From the NCBI GenBank assembly GCA_030374765.1, contig JARGXX010000016.1, forward strand, positions 1,790,562-1,854,561: a stretch of DNA of 64,000 nt, in the 5' to 3' direction. Under the pieces are notes generated by a model. The model was not told where the DNA came from, searched no databases, and saw only the letters and a list, made by a program, of their open reading frames with translations. Source of the DNA: Agarophyton chilense (Eukaryota; Rhodophyta; Florideophyceae; Gracilariales; Gracilariaceae). The position numbers were made by a program, and so were the translations under genes. The stretch's first letter is position 1. Each line of letters opens with the position of its first letter. Below are positions 11,316-23,317 of the stretch, piece after piece.

Positions 11316-12950
11316 AAGTAGAACTCCCATGTCTCCAGCTCTGCATGATGTATAATCCTGTCCTATAAATACCGTGAATCTCCATAGAATCTCCCTTGCC
11401 CTACAATTTCATACTTGCGTCGCCTAATCATCTCCTCCAAAACCAGTCCTTTCCCTCCCCGTTTAAGAGTGTTAAGCAGTTCCCTCACGTCGTCCAACGA
11501 AACATTTTATCCACTTCCCTATCTTCTCAAGCGATCTAACGCTTTCTGCGTCATCTTTAGACTGCCCATCACACTAAGGCATTCCTCCTTCACCTTACTC
11601 AACTCTCCACTCAAAACATTTATCTCGTCAACCAGAGCAATACGCGGTAACATACTGACACCTTCTTCCACTGCCTCTGCACCCTCCTCTTTGAGTTCTG
11701 GAAGACATCTTCCCCTTACAGCTTCAATTTGCCCTTGTGTACCCATAGCAGTGGTAGCTACCATTCTTGGAATTGTCCTCGTCTTTTCTCACGCATGTTA
11801 TCTGGGATACGCGATTTATTTCTAACGCCAGCTCCCTTTTATTCACCAGACCCACGTACCAAACATTCTCCCACAACACGATCTTCCTTTTCTATCACTA
11901 CTACGGCTAGGCCTTCCAGTTCTCTTGTTTGCAGTGTTTCTCTTTTTCACGGGGTTTTCGTCTTTCCCAAGTTTTTCTTCCTGGCCTTGCTTCTACGGCG
12001 GTTTCCTGTCGTTTCGAGTATTTTCTGACCCCATTGGTCTCCCGACCAGTTCTTTCTCCTAAACGGACGTTCTTTCCATCTTTTTCAGCCTCCTTACGAC
12101 CTGAAATTCATCCGCCGTTTTCTGAGTGCCCGGTCCCAGATCCAGTACTCCTGTCTATGCCACCTGGTACCCTTCTTTCAATTCCTTTATAATAATGCAG
12201 TGAGGTGCTTCATTCTTTCAACTGCCCTTTGCGCTCTTCTACATCTTCTGCGATTCTTTTCTCTTCAATTTCCTCAGCCACTGCCTGTGTTTCAATATTC
12301 CCATCTACACACTGCGCAACGGCCTTATTCTCGTTTTCGAACATGTTTGTAGTCTTCTTAGCTCTTTGAAATCAATTTTTCGTGTTCAGGGAGTCCATAT
12401 GTCCCATCCACGTCCTCGTTCACGTCTTTTCCGAACATAATGAAAGCTCATATCTTTTCCTTTTCCGCCCTGCGTTTCATGCACCTTCTTACCCTTCACA
12501 ATTCGTCTTCTTTTCGTTTTCCTCACGTTTTCGTTACTCGTTTTTGTGAGACTTCTGTCCCTTGCTGTGGGATCCAACAACCGCCCCGCCGCGAACCTTG
12601 GCATCCCTTAAACGCCTTAGATCGCTTTTCGGCGGCCCTTCTCTACAACTGCTGGCGAGACCATACCCCCTCCCGGCGCCACGGCGCTGGGACTTGCAAC
12701 TTCCGCGCATATACGGTGTCCCTGACGTTCATTTCCTCTTCGAAACCGATCTATGTTCTAAACAGTATCGAGGGAAGCACTTCCAGAGCTGACAACGACG
12801 GAATACTAAAATATTACACCCATTTTCGCAAAAAAGTAGAAAATATGGGATTGGGAAACCGCAAACTGTTTCCCGCCATTCACACGATACCTGTCAGGTC
12901 CAGCATGGTTTGTGCAGGTGGCTTGAACTAGATGAGACGATGAGTGAGAG
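11316..12950. other. Strand-asymmetric, decayed low-complexity region
   Basis: The plus strand is rich in C and T. On the minus strand, short frames are strongly charged (Glu/Lys/Arg-rich with coiled-coil-like character, e.g. around 11519-11764 and 12205-12345). That resembles remnants of a gag N-terminal region, but stops interrupt it and no conserved motif is visible. Plus-strand frames across the same stretch are Ser/Pro/Leu-rich shadows. I see no intact gene. Confidence 0.35.
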
Positions 12951-13180
12951 CTGTAGACGTGTAGATACCGCCAATAATATGAAGCATTTTATTGCAAAAA
13001 ACAGAAGTTCCGGTTTCTTCTAATGTTCGTGAAGGATGAGATCCCATATTCAATTTTTTAGGAGTCTTTTTCGATCAATATAAAAAAGCGTCTCCAGGTT
13101 GGCCATCCTAACGAAGAGCGATGGACAACTTCTTACTTTACCATTCTATTTAAAGCTTTATGACAAAAATTGCTTGGCAA

Positions 13181-13237
13181 GCAGCTTTTGTCAACCAGCT
13201 GCAGCTTTTGTCATCCAAATGCAGCTTTTGTGCAACG
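13181..13237. repeat. 20-bp minisatellite, three units
   Basis: GCAGCTTTTGT recurs at 13181, 13201 and 13221 with a spacing of exactly 20 bp, in an otherwise unassignable AT-richer stretch (12950-13970). Confidence 0.8.
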
Positions 13238-13970
13238 TAGCGTCTCTTTATTTACACGCTTTGGAGCACAAGAGATGGAACATATCAAGTCTTGATAACT
13301 CTCTTAAATCTCTTCTAAAACTCTTTTCATTAAGCCGGAAGGTAGAAAAGTCGCTGAACAACAGATATCTTGATCAAAATCTGAAGACCAAGTTCCAGGC
13401 GTTCCAAATCAATAATATCCTCTCTCTGCAGTTTATCAGCGTGCTTCACAAACTATTGTCCTTCAGAAGTCGACTGCGGTACCGATCAAGACGACTTGAT
13501 GTGGATCGAGAAAATCCTAGGGAGTTAATGCCGTCTCCAAGGTCCATAAAAAGTTTTGTCGTAGCATTGCGAGCCAAGCTCGCTCTAATCCTCGCAAATT
13601 TCAGACACAGAAGTGCCCATCCGAATAAATGGCTGTCATTCGTCCAGAAGATCTTCTAAATCATTCTACCAAAGAGAATTAAAAGACTCTCTATGGATGT
13701 CTTCTCGAAAACCTTTTCACGCTGTACCAAACTCTCTAACCGAAGATCATGTTTTCAAACAGTCAAACTCATTGCAGAGTACCCGTTGCAAAGTGTTTTA
13801 GATCTGCCTGATATAATCTCAAATCAGGAGATCGCAGGCAATCCCAAAAGTCTCTCTCTCCAGCCAATGCCTTAAACACAGTCATTGATACGCCTTTGAA
13901 GAAACTGGTTGAAATTGCAAACTACAATCCTTCTCATCTTTCTTTTATTCTATAGCAATCCTCTCTTGCC

Positions 13971-14237
13971 ATGGAGGACCTTCTTCCAATGCACTTCAAC
14001 ACCGCCGAAAGTCATCAGATCTTCTCATCTGCACTCACTTGGCGCGTGGAATGCTACAAAACTTTCTATGATGATCTGCAGGGCGAATATGACCAACTCC
14101 AATCCAAGTTCTGTGACAAATCCCTTATACTTGGTGAACAATCATGCCATAACAAAGATTTTGTAACTGCTGCTACGCTTGAAAATCGAATTTTGACCAA
14201 GATTAGCGGCGTTACTGGTTACCACACCAACCACTGA
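13971..14237 (+). CDS. Hypothetical 88-residue ORF
   Basis: The start lies in a favourable eukaryotic context (GCCATGGAGG). The predicted protein has a Leu/Gln-rich helical middle (YDDLQGEYDQLQSKF) and no domain I recognise. It ends just before the retrotransposon gag/LTR remnant at 14266. It could be the N-terminus of a decayed mobile-element protein. Coding status is doubtful. Confidence 0.25.
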   Translation: MEDLLPMHFNTAESHQIFSSALTWRVECYKTFYDDLQGEYDQLQSKFCDKSLILGEQSCHNKDFVTAATLENRILTKISGVTGYHTNH

Positions 14238-14265
14238 AGAACCGTTTCAGTCTTTAAACGACGGT

Positions 14266-14368
14266 ATAGTCGCTCTCCGGCTTCTGTAGATGAGGCGAGC
14301 CTCGGTCGCGGCCGTGGGTCTGAAGGAGCCGAGGCACCAGTACTACACTGGGTCTTCTTTTTCGGCAT
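14266..14368 (-). pseudogene. Gag N-terminal fragment, second copy of the gypsy-2 family
   Basis: In minus sense an ATG at 14368 starts a short frame whose DNA parallels 9868-9965, the start of the other gag (shared CGCTCTCCGGCTTC and GATGAGGCGAGCCTCGGT blocks). It breaks off after about 35 codons. Confidence 0.6.
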
Positions 14369-14402
14369 TCAGAACAAATCTAATGTTCGGAGACGAAATA
14401 AT

Positions 14403-15127
14403 TGAGGTCTTCAATTGAATACGACGGCGTAGTTAACTACGGAACTCCGTAATAGCTGATAGTGGTCGGAAACCGCTCCCAAGATCGTATTCCATTCGAA
14501 TTAAAGATTGGTATCGATTCCACGTTCTTGGTGCGAAATATTTGGACTAGCCAGTGTTTCTAAGTCGGGAGACCACTTGTAGTATCTGCTCTACGGAGAG
14601 AGCAGACACCTGCGACAGTGTTCGGGACTGCCAAATGGGTGCCTGCGGCTAAGGGGAAGGTGTGGTAGAGCACATCACTAGCGAGCTAGAATGGGGGTTG
14701 TAAGGCCCCACTGGCCAATGAGGGTTGTTGGTACTATGGAACGGAGAACTACTTGTTGTAGCTTGTCTGGATCTCCGGTTAGAGAATCCGGAACAAGGAA
14801 CAAGATAGTTTGTACACCGGTTTTTTTCTCCTTTACTTTGGAGTCGGCGCTCCCCTCTGCGCCTTATGTACTGTGCACAGAAGTGAGCGCCGCACATAAT
14901 AATATATAGATACAAACTTGGTCAGCCGATTAACCCCTCCACAGTACGGGATAATGCTTGCCACGTGGCTACTCACTACAGTATATGCGCCGTTGCCAAT
15001 TCAGTATTTCCCTACGAAGGGTCGAATCGGATGCGCCGTGGCAGACCGATGTCCCACGTGTAACACACCACCTCGCGGACCATCTGCGTGGTGCCGCTCC
15101 ATAACTTCATCCTAGCCGTTGCACTCA
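14403..15127 (-). mobile_element. Diverged LTR related to 10000-10826
   Basis: It shares ordered blocks with the LTR at 10000-10826, including the purine-rich GAGAGAGCAGACACCTGCGA block, GTGGTAGAGC, TGTAAGGCC and the CACTCACTTATGAG edge. It lies upstream of a matching gag start, so it is a second 5' end of the same family in the same orientation. Several length differences show that it is old. Confidence 0.6.
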
Positions 15128-15189
15128 CTTATGAGTATCATTATACTTAGCCAAAAAAATCTTCCATTGGAATTCCGACAGTGCAGATT

Positions 15190-16232
15190 ACTACATATAC
15201 CCTATCCTCCACTCAATCACCATCCTTTGCTTCCTTATGTCGCGGTTGTGTGCGCTAATGAAGTGCTACTCGGTGCTCTCGTTGGCCTTAAACGGCACCA
15301 CCAGGTCCCCGTCATCAGCGAAGCCCATGTCCGCCATACCGTGCTGCCCTTCGGAGAAGTATGCGTCTCCATTTTGATACACATCAGAGTCTTCATAAAG
15401 CATACTGTCGCTCTCTGCCCCCTTGTCCTTGATCTATAGACGAATAAAGCGGCCGAATAGGTCGCAATACACGAGAAGTGCAAAGACGTGTCTGGGCTTA
15501 TATCCGTCGTATGCGCGTTCTTGGTCATGGTCGTCGCCGGGCCTGAATCTCTTTGCCTTATTACCATCTACGGAAAACACGTACTGCGGGAATCTGGTTA
15601 CGAGACCCTCCCTCTCCTTCTGTTCATCTTCATCGGGCCAATATATGAGAGGGACGTCAACTGCACGTAACGCCTTGAAGACGCCGAACAGAGCGTGGTT
15701 GAAGTAGTTAGAAACCGTACTACAAGACCAATAGAACTTCATCGTGGCCTGTTCTACGCCAACACCACCCGCGTTCGGGCCTCCTAGAACGAAAATGAAG
15801 AGAAAGAGTGTGTCTTCTGTTTGTAGTCTGTGTTTCCGATTTTGCCGCATGCTGTTTGCTTCATCTCTTAGCTCATGATGCACGTTCATGGGTTGCTAGT
15901 TCAGGGCGCAAGAGATACAGAAGATCGTCAAACTCTTCACGACTGATGTGGATGAGTTTATCAAAGAGACCTACGTCGGGATCGTCGTTTCGCATGCACA
16001 CATAGAACGCGCTGTGTTTGCGTTGAGCGCATGTTGCCTTCGCGTGGCCATCGGCAGTTTGTCCACGACCAGGGTCTAAGAGGTCTTCGTCTGGACCGGA
16101 TACATCCTCCTGCTTTCGCATGCAGAGAGTGGCATAGAGAGAGGAGGAATGAGCTAGAAGTTGGGCCGTGTGTGCTGAAACGGCTGCAGCCTGCCGCATA
16201 AGTATCATGCCTATGATATCGTCGTCGTCCAT
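15190..16232 (-). pseudogene. PIF/Harbinger-type transposase pseudogene (DDE_Tnp_4-like)
   Basis: The minus strand holds two overlapping frames. The first (16232 to ~15873) starts MDDDDIIGM and includes FDKLIHISREEFDDLLYLLR, typical of the region before the catalytic core. After a frame change the second carries VFSVDGNKAKRFRPGDDHD and RAYDGYKPRHVFALLVYCD, the D-G-x-x box and K/R-x-x-H block of Harbinger transposases. A TAG interrupts the frame near 15434. Beyond it, in the same frame, come DSMLYEDSDVYQNG, FSEGQHGMADMGF (second Asp region) and VVPFKANE, a second TAG, then HNRDIRKQRMVIEW (the region of the catalytic Glu). At least two stops and one frameshift make it inactive. I saw no Myb-like partner gene. 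Confidence 0.75.
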
Positions 16233-16410
16233 GGTTTACGGTAGGTAGCAAATCTCGTGGTTGGATTCGGTGTGTCGCGCACACTCTCTGAAACACCAGC
16301 ATAAACTGCTAACGAGCTGTTATTCTGTGATACGAACAGCTGAAATACCGGCCATTAGATTTGCCAGATTTCTTCTTATTTAAAAACCTCTAATAGGGCC
16401 CCTTCTTATC

Positions 16411-17240
16411 ATGGAATTTCTTGGCCAGGGCCAAATAGTCGAAAGATACATCGAAAATTCGGATGTTTGGAATGATCACAAGATATCACCCCAGGCAGAA
16501 CAGGAGGCTCGCCACATCGCATCTTATCTCTACACTTTCATTCTCCACTACCAGAGATATGTCAATCAAGCAATTTTCGATAATCTTTAAATATAAATTG
16601 CGATCAGACGCCTATTTTGTATTTTCAACGTCGAACAAGATCACCGATCGAATCCCATAGTGAGTCGATCGGCACATTGGATAAACTACGAACATTTTCT
16701 GGAGATATCTGGTTCTGGGAGACTCACAAGCACTTATCTATGGCAGTACCTGAACATCTTCCGGATTCAGTCTACGAAGGCGACAGCAGCAATGCAAGCA
16801 ATCGCAAAAACACGCTCCTGAAATCCCACGAATCGATGATACAGTCTACTTGACAGATCTTCCGGACTTGTCCGTACCTACCGTCGATCTGTCAGACTCG
16901 GATTCCCAAGATGATGAAACCTTTATGGCGATGGGTGTAAATCGACCTCAACCATTGTTTTCCACCCGTCGTGGCGGTCTCATTGGCTATTCGTTTTATG
17001 GTCGAAACCATTTAAGTGCGGAATGCACACTTCCTGCAAAGGATTTGAATCGCATTGTTACGAATTATGACGCCCTTTCGGTGGAAGAGAGAACCCCAAG
17101 TACCGAAAATTATGTATTGGAGAGCCAATAAATGGTTCGGAATTGCGACTATTCGTCAGGATGGAACACCTGTGATTTGCGATGCTGAAGTATCGAAATC
17201 CGGATCGCCCGTTCGAAAGAGCGCCTCCAGTGGCGAATAA
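16411..17240 (+). pseudogene. Degenerate gag-like region
   Basis: An ATG at 16411 opens 59 codons (starting MEFLGQGQIVERYI) and further frames follow after stops. Around 16860-17130 there is an acidic Ser/Asp run (DLSDSDSQDDE) followed by YGRNHLSAEC, which fits the second half of a retroviral-type CCHC knuckle with its first two Cys lost. Order and composition fit a decayed gag. No pol is recognisable downstream. Confidence 0.35.
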
Positions 17241-19870
17241 ACCGTTTCGGTCGGAAAAATAGATGGGGGAGCCCTTATAGAGTCAGTACCCGTCGACTTC
17301 TAGGTATAAGACACCGAGAAAACGCTTCTTTGCTCCCCGAAATGAAGACCCAAGATTCTCCCCTGGAGAGCGAAAGGTCCGTCACGTGGAACTCATGTGC
17401 TGACAATCTACATTCTTCAACGTCCTTAAAGAGGCATCTCCAATTTTCTGGTTCTGTTAAGGCAAAACTATAGAGTTTACACCGACCTCGGTCTTACTTC
17501 AAAACTCACTTCACCGAAGAACAAGCTCTCTGGATTATGGATTTGATTACAATCATATCCAGCAATAAGATCTTCTTGATGCAGATATATCTCTTCTGAG
17601 CTTTGAACCGTTTCCAGAAATGCGTGCATCGCATAATCGAGATATTCGAGCTCTCGGCTGGTTTTTTCTGAATATTCAGATTGAAACTCAGAAGTCTGAA
17701 GTGTTATACATTGTATGTTACAAGTTATTGACTCCGAGGGTAGTCGGAAACCATTTATGTAATCAAATGATTCAGTCGATACTTCCGTCGAAAGCGACTG
17801 TTGTACTCTGTGATGGTTTAACCATTCTGCTTGTCCGGAGTCCGTCTCGAAACTCAGATGAATGGATGCTACCACCGCCCCAGAGAAATTCCTAGGCTAG
17901 TGGGAGAATTCCTCTTAAGGTTTGGTGTTCCAATACAGTGCTGATTTCAGCTCCCTCTATAGCGTGGGTATTTGTGACGACAAGGCACTTTGGTAAGAGG
18001 GTGATTTCACTTGAGGATCGGCTTTCCATGACACAAAGTCTGCTTCTTGTAAAATGAATTATTGACGTCTGACCCTACAAAGCTTTAAGAGATCTCATTG
18101 CTAACAACTCACCGTGAGACATGAAGATCTTGAAAAAAAAACGACTGGGATAGTGCTCTCTAACCCGTAGATTTCTGTATAATTCGATATGACATTGGAC
18201 TCGATGTTCGAGAGGTTCCTGCTGAAAAACCTGTGTCCAATGTCAGATTTGGATACCGAAAAGCCGTTCTCTGACTGGATCGCCAAATCCGATCATATTA
18301 CGGAAAGTTGAAGTTCGGTCGTCTTGAAGAATATCGCATTTGTGAAGGTTTTTTCTGTTTTGCCAATTTCTGCGATATCGGCTACTAAAATCGCTGATAA
18401 CAGTTCTGAGCTGGTTATTCATCTTCTTTACACGCCGTTTCGATCTCTTCTTTCTACTGGTGGGAATACTTGAATGTCTAAAAAAGATCCATTCAAAGAA
18501 AAATGCAAGTCCCTTTGGAACGATTTTGTTTGTGTAAACACATACGAATCAGATGGGGGGAGTTACTTTGTCGAATATAGACTCACTCCGCAAAAGCGAC
18601 GAAGTGTTACTCAAAACTCTGAAAAGTCTAATTGAAGTCCTCTCTATGGATGGTCTTTGAGAGCCTCTCGTTTATGTCCGCTCTCTCAGCGTAGTTCTAG
18701 AATACGAAAACATTTTCTGTCTTTCCAGTACCATCCAAAGTTTGATTCATTTCATGCACAAACATTTTTTGCTTACATTTTATGGTAAATCCATGGATTT
18801 TCTTTCGAATTCATCATTACCATCAGTGTTCATTTTGATCGTGATGGTACGTTTAAAACTGCCGAAAACCACTATACTATCGAAAGTGTCACGTTGTCGC
18901 ATTTCTTGGATGAAAAATATGGTTACAACCGTCGTTGCAGTTGAGAGCGTATTCAAGAATTTCGGAACTGGCCGTCTAAGTCACGTCGATACGATTTGGT
19001 ATTACTGCAGGGGAGCAGGATCTCTCATTTCCACTCGATTCACAAGGATTACTGTTCATACATGTCGAAAATCATGCGACCACGCTTTTGCGTTTATGAA
19101 TTTGGAAAGATCACTCCAAACATCGGACGGATATCCCTAATGCCAGATTTTAAAGCCTGCTATAGCGAACCCTGTTTTTGGCACTATAGTAGTTCGGCTA
19201 AACTTAACTATTGGCCAATTAAATTGACAGGCGTCATCCAGGGGCTTACTACGATCTATCCACCAAATTTCAGCCTTAGATGTTGCCAAATTTCTGAATG
19301 GTGAAGGATAGAACACAGAGCTCCAGACATGAAACCGCAACATAAAAAATGCCGTTAAGTGCGCTATACCGCACCCATATGCCCGATCTTTGTATTTCAC
19401 ATTCACCCCCTTTTACTGCACTACTGCTTTTAGACAAGAGACTACGTCCTGCTTTGCCTATGTGTGGATCGCTCACTACCAGAATCGGTCTCTTGTGCCC
19501 CACTGGCACTACCACTTTCACCGTTGGTTTCTATTTCTGTGGTAACCACAGGCGGGGGCGTTCTTCGACCTTCGAGCAGCTTGTTTGCGTGCTAGAGGGT
19601 CCAACAGCTTTTACTAAGTCCTGGATAGATACGTATGCACAAATGAACGAAACAAAGATCACGGCAGTAAATAGATCTATGCCCCCTCCATCCAGGCTTT
19701 TCCAACCCGCACAATGCACAATAAACGAGCTGTTTCTGATGAGAAGAGTGGCCTTTAACCGCAAGTCGCAATGAAACGCCATCGGTCACGTTGAAGAACA
19801 CGAGCCTGTTTCTCTTCCGATTTCGTCCCAAATCAACCAACCGTTTTACCTCATCTGCTGCGGTTACTTC
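17241..19870. other. No recognisable gene
   Basis: Short frames on both strands, several with protein-like composition interrupted by stops (e.g. plus strand 18480-19100). None has a motif I can name. The region probably consists of old mobile-element sequence. Confidence 0.4.
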
Positions 19871-22177
19871 TTATACACTCAATACCTCAGAGCCTTGAAT
19901 TTGAATAGCTGCAGCATAGCCAATCAAATCCTTTGATACGTCAAACATGAATTCTGCCGTTGCTTGAACCTTATTTAGACAGCTGGGATAGATGCCTGGT
20001 GACGTGAAAGATTCCGACATCTGCAACAAGTCTTGTCGCTTAAACATTCTCCATGCAAAGAAGGAATTAATTGCAATCGTCTTCAGTGTCTGCGACACGA
20101 TTTTCTGCTTCCATTTGAAATGAGAGGTTGAGCTGCGCAAGATAGCTCTCTGTTGCGTGGCTTCATCTACATCAGCTTTGGTCATAGAATAGAAGCTCTG
20201 TGCCGCGTGTTTGAACAGCTTCAAGGGTGGAAAACAGCCGTTGTCAAGGACATGTTTGTCAACAATTTTCCAAAACTTGTGCCGAGTCTTTAGCAGGTTA
20301 TTGTACTCTGCCGTAACGAAAACCGGAAAAGAGACTTCGTCCTCATGTGCCCACTGCACCAAAGGCCTTGCAGCGTCTTCAATAATGTGCCTGCACACGG
20401 TAAGGATACTTCCCGCGCATTTTTTTGAGGACTGAGTAGACAATTTTAGTCTCTGCAGCCACAAAATACATAGAGTAGCGAAGGCCAAGCACGATTAGCT
20501 TTTGTAACACTTGTGCCCTGTGCTCCTTAGGCACATACTTCCGAAATACTTCATCGCCAAAAGTGCAACGCACGACATCCAAAGACACCAACTTCATCAC
20601 TTCTCCAAGCGTTGTTGCCGCCACCTTAGTCTTGACCTCCACAGCAACCAGCGCGATCCGCATTCCATCCATTTGTATAACATCCTCCTCAAACCAAAGC
20701 CCGAAACACTCTGTATCCATACACAAAACACCGTCTGGAGAGCAAGCAAGGTACCTCGAGTTTATAGATGACACCATCCCCACTTCATAGAAAGCCTTCC
20801 TCCCCCCTCTCCCACGAACCGCCCTTCCCCTTCCCCTTGTTTCTGCTTCGCATTCCAATCCTCTCCGCCTTCTAGCCCGCCCACTAGTCTTCTTTAATGG
20901 TCTCCTAAAGGTCCCACTTTCTGCGACATTTGAACGAGCCCCAATCTTTATGGAACTGGCCGTAACGGGGGAACCAGATGCGTTTGGACGCACTGCGTCC
21001 TCTTTATTTCCGTCTGTGACATTGGAGTCAACAATGACGAGTAGAATGGAGTGTGCAGCTACATTCGAGACGCGGATGGGTTGATGAAACATCATCATGG
21101 AAGGCACGCACCCCTGGGTGACAGGCAAGACCAGTTCTCAGCCGATTTTGGATCTTGAAAGTGGCGAGAGTGTCACACTCCATCTGGATTTTAAACCAGC
21201 TCAAAGAGTTGTAGTAAAAAGAGCCAATTTGGCACGTGAGGGGTAGCAATGGAACCCCTGAAACGGCTCTTATGTTCGGTATAGCGAAACTAAGTCCAAA
21301 ACGGTCAAATCGGAATTTTCCACCTAAGATCGGTATAGCGAACACATGCGGCATTAGGGATATTGAGCAATACTTTCGATGTTTGCGTTTCGGACATGTG
21401 GACGAAGTCATACTACGACGTTCAATCCGTTCTGCATGCGCTGACTGACAAGCCCTTACAGCGCCATCGCCTCTTGCAACGGCGCATGTTCGTATCAAAT
21501 AATCGACTCGGTATTGTCCGAATTTTTCTAAATTGCGGTACTCGCTATTGTAAAGTACCGGCCAAAACGAATAATCGTTAATATCTCGGCTTCTAAGCCG
21601 CGCAGAAGGATTTTGAGTGCAGATTCAGAGTCTACGCCAAACTGCAGCGCATGGCCCTCGTCTTGCATTTCCTGAGACGGTGCCCGCATCGGCTCCACTA
21701 AATCATCCAAAAAGACTTGCAAATAGTGTATTTGATTTTTTGGCTTGCCACGGCGCATCAGAGAGTCATGAGAACGGATTGAAGTGACACGCTGTCGCCG
21801 CTTTAAGCCAACCTCGCCGATGAAGCGCCACTCGCTGTTCTGCCGATACGGCACCAACTGCTGCACTCTACCAGACACGACCCTCGACCCATGTGCAGAC
21901 GCGAGAGGGTACACAATGACGACCATTCTTTTCTGTACCACACCCCTTGGCGCAACGGAACACAGACCGGCCGCAGAACCTTGAGTGTGGAAGCTTTTGC
22001 CCAGAGGAAAGGAGCTTTGTGGATGGTGCGAGCAGTGTGTCGCTTAATTAAAGGGAATGCAGCGCAGACTTGACAGCAGTGGTTAAACATAGAAGCGCTT
22101 TCACCTAATTTTGACAAAGCACTCCATTTTTGTCTTTCGTTTTCAATATATGTAGATGTGCTTCGTATGTGATTCAA
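19871..22177 (-). pseudogene. Decayed gene with YqaJ-like nuclease domain
   Basis: Several minus-strand frames join into one interrupted gene. Upstream parts (22177-21528) include SRVVSGRVQQLVPYRQNSEW and VGLKRRQRVTSIRSHDSLMR in shifted frames. The frame 21128-20379 has RKAFYEVGMVSS, then YLACSPDGVL and ALVAVEVKTKV. These match the SPDG...ExK core of YqaJ/lambda-exonuclease-like nucleases, followed by HRAQVLQKLIVLGL. The last frame (20488-19871) continues with RHKFWKIVDKHVLDNG. At least two frameshifts separate the pieces. Such nuclease ORFs often travel with DNA transposons, but no transposase or terminal repeat is visible here. The nuclease call rests on the motif alone. Confidence 0.45.
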
Positions 22178-22687
22178 AATTACAAATGGCGTCGGGTCAT
22201 TGTGAAGAAGAAGGAGACGTGTTGTTCACCGACAACTTTGTTCATGACATACAGTATGCAGTGCAGTGGCAAAGCTGAAGCTTCAAGTCTGTCTTTGGCA
22301 AGGAGTTTCAACATGACATCCGTCGTGTGCCTCCCCCCTCCAGCAGCCCGTAACTACTAAAACGATGCTCAGTATGAGATTGCAAGGTAGTGGACGGTTG
22401 GGTTCTAAAGCTAGCTTTCCTCATGAGCGAGGACAGATTCGTGGATAATTCTCAATATTGTTCAAATTGTGCTTCTCCAACGGCAAGAGTATTGCACATA
22501 TTTCGTCGACAGAATCCTTTTTATTGTAGACCAGCATATCCTAGCTCTCTTAACGATTATGGTCACAAGCACTGAGTACAGGTTTGCAATCATATCTCTC
22601 TTGTAACTTTCAAACTCATCTTCATTTCTAACTTGAATAATCTATCGAATTTGTTTCATTTTGTAATGGCTGGTGGGAGGCTGCCCC
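22178..22687. other. Intergenic, nothing recognised
   Basis: Only short frames (the longest about 60-75 codons) with no motif. This is the downstream flank of the minus-strand vWA gene. Confidence 0.4.
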
Positions 22688-23317
22688 TCAAAAAAACAGT
22701 AACTTCGAGAGGTCAGCAGATGCGTCACCATCGGAATAGTTGGCGTTAATACTGAAAAATCTTCGTGAGTCGTTGCCAGCTATGTTCATCAATTCTGTAA
22801 TGTTCTGAGATTCTCCTACGCCAACGGCAAAAACCACACCTCCACGTCTGAAGAAGAACGCAGATCGATGACCTGGATCGCGACCCACGCTACTATTGCC
22901 GTCGCCAAACAGCACGATGAGATTTCGACTTGCATGGCTCTCGGAGAGTTCACTGATACAATAGTTTAGCCCAGCGGTAACAAATTTGCGATTTGATTCC
23001 AACTGCACAGAAGATCGCAAGCTAGAAAGAAATTTGTCGTGATCCACAGTAAACGGACTGATAGTTGTCACAGAGATTCCATATTGCGCAGCCGCTAGTC
23101 CCATTTTGTTGCCGTGTGGGATCGCATTGACGACTTGATTGACCACACTTTTTTGAGTCCTGTACCACGAAGGAGAAATGGAGGAGCTCCCATCCAAAGC
23201 AAAGCATATATTGACATTGGCCGCTGTAAGTTTAGAGATTGTTTGGCTTCGGTTGTCGGCCGAGATATGAGGCACAAGGAATGCGTAGACGATAAGAAAT
23301 AGTACAGCGGTCCTCAT
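22688..23317 (-). CDS. Small secreted von Willebrand factor A (vWA) domain protein
   Basis: 209 codons from an ATG at 23317. Residues 1-20 (MRTAVLFLIVYAFLVPHISA) form a signal peptide, so the protein should be secreted or surface-bound. One vWA domain fills the rest: the first strand NICFALDGSSSIS gives the MIDAS D-x-S-x-S, LIVLFGDGNSSVG supplies the later MIDAS Asp, and VVFAVGVGE is a core strand. vWA domains bind metal and mediate protein contacts; no enzymatic role is implied. Two Cys (FALD-adjacent and in LNYCISEL) recur in the paralogue and may pair. It lies head-to-head with the paralogue at 24285, 967 bp apart. No introns or lesions are seen. The ligand is unknown. Confidence 0.85.
   Translation of the reverse strand: MRTAVLFLIVYAFLVPHISADNRSQTISKLTAANVNICFALDGSSSISPSWYRTQKSVVNQVVNAIPHGNKMGLAAAQYGISVTTISPFTVDHDKFLSSLRSSVQLESNRKFVTAGLNYCISELSESHASRNLIVLFGDGNSSVGRDPGHRSAFFFRRGGVVFAVGVGESQNITELMNIAGNDSRRFFSINANYSDGDASADLSKLLFF

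Noticed and set aside
19161-21340. TATAGCGAAC occurring at 19161 and 21331 as possible transposon ends
   Set aside because: Same orientation, too short, and no matching inverted ends or target duplication.
21028-21498. 156-codon minus-strand frame between parts of the YqaJ-like gene
   Set aside because: Overlaps the better frame and has an unconvincing composition; probably the wrong phase of the decayed gene.
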